From Lactobacillus amylovorus DSM 20531 (lineage in GTDB: Bacteria > Bacillota > Bacilli > Lactobacillales > Lactobacillaceae): a DNA stretch of 64,000 bases. Location of the stretch: contig NZ_CP017706.1 in assembly GCF_002706375.1 (NCBI RefSeq), forward strand, positions 372,001 through 436,000, written 5' to 3'. Position 1 is the stretch's first letter, and every line of letters starts with the position of its first letter. A model generated the notes under the pieces. It was given only the letters and a program-made list of their open reading frames with translations, was not told the DNA's origin and searched no databases. Shown here in pieces: positions 63,828 to 64,000 of the stretch. The position numbers and the translations under genes were made by a program.

Positions 63828-64000
63828 ATGTATGTTTTTTACCAAATCGGTATCTCAATAGGGATGATTTTAGTTGCGCTTGCTATCCATATTTTGCGCC
63901 AATCTATTAATGAAAGTTCGCAGTTCACCATGGTTAATTACATCTTTGCCTTATCTATTGCCATTGGTGGCATCTTCATCATTGTAGCTAGCTTAGCGGC
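63828..64000 (+). CDS. Small membrane protein, paralogue of the 58354 gene (3' end outside window)
   Basis: Starts MYVFYQIGISIGMILVALAI and reaches GGIFIIVASLA at the window edge. Same layout as the 58354 protein (YQIGI...IASLA). GGGGAAAAG precedes the ATG. Confidence 0.75.
   Translation, partial: MYVFYQIGISIGMILVALAIHILRQSINESSQFTMVNYIFALSIAIGGIFIIVASLA

Noticed and set aside
1..64000. CRISPR array or cas genes
   Set aside because: No regularly spaced repeats were seen. The only tandem repeat is the two-copy 29-base unit at 53099, without spacers.
1..64000. Prophage or integrase-bearing island
   Set aside because: No integrase, terminase, capsid or tail gene was found; the foreign segments carry only IS transposases.

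Overview
The window looks like the chromosome of an IS-rich, homofermentative dairy or gut lactobacillus of the Lactobacillus acidophilus/helveticus group; L. helveticus is my best guess. The pointers are a 793-residue PepX, PyrR-controlled pyrimidine genes, YSIRK/LPXTG surface-protein remnants, AT-rich native genes, and transposase genes of at least seven families, many of them broken. Species is an inference from gene content, not from a search.

Layout. 1-9.6 kb: partial GH25 lysozyme, an Spx/ArsC-like protein, an esterase, tRNA-Arg(TCT), a two-gene ABC exporter, a HAD phosphatase, a small membrane protein and a 665-residue protein of unknown function. 9.6-14.2 kb: IS graveyard (IS66 broken by an IS110 copy, an LPXTG C-terminus, an IS30 fragment, an IS1182 with a stop codon). 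14.2-20.9 kb: a complete phosphate module, pstSCAB-phoU-phoPR, on the minus strand and visibly richer in G+C than its surroundings. 21.2-25.5 kb: three nested insertion sequences (IS982 inside an intact IS110, itself inside the non-coding end of a broken IS110). 25.5-30.1 kb: a PH/SHOCT protein, a PARG-like macrodomain protein, a decayed surface protein and pepX. 30.2-37.3 kb: IS4, msrB, an IS200/IS605 element with tnpA, tnpB and a probable omega-RNA, a sugar transporter and an IS3 element. 37.4-48 kb: a dead YSIRK/LPXTG gene, then the pyrimidine regulon (pyrR-pyrB-pyrC-carA-carB, pyrD, and divergent pyrF-pyrE) with PyrR attenuators. 48-54.5 kb: a Fic-like gene between two copies of the pyrE 3' end, a CPBP protease, a P-type ATPase behind a yybP-ykoY (Mn2+) riboswitch, and a frameshifted ClC gene. 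54.5-64 kb: metalloprotease relic, GNAT and small proteins, the sdaAB-sdaAA serine dehydratase operon with a DUF59 Fe-S gene, two tandem IS30 copies, and an amino-acid ABC transporter.

How it fits together. Two copies of the same IS110 end, in the same orientation, bracket the G+C-rich phosphate island, which suggests acquisition by transfer, possibly from an L. delbrueckii-like donor. The pyrimidine genes form one regulon through three leader structures. Several insertion sequences sit in or next to transcription terminators, which would explain how so many are tolerated.

The observations I consider most worth following are: the nested IS110 pair with shared junctions and candidate bridge RNAs; the pyrE 3'-end duplication carrying a Fic-like gene whose motif histidine is glutamine; the phosphate island; the TnpB/omega-RNA unit; and the unassigned 665-residue protein.
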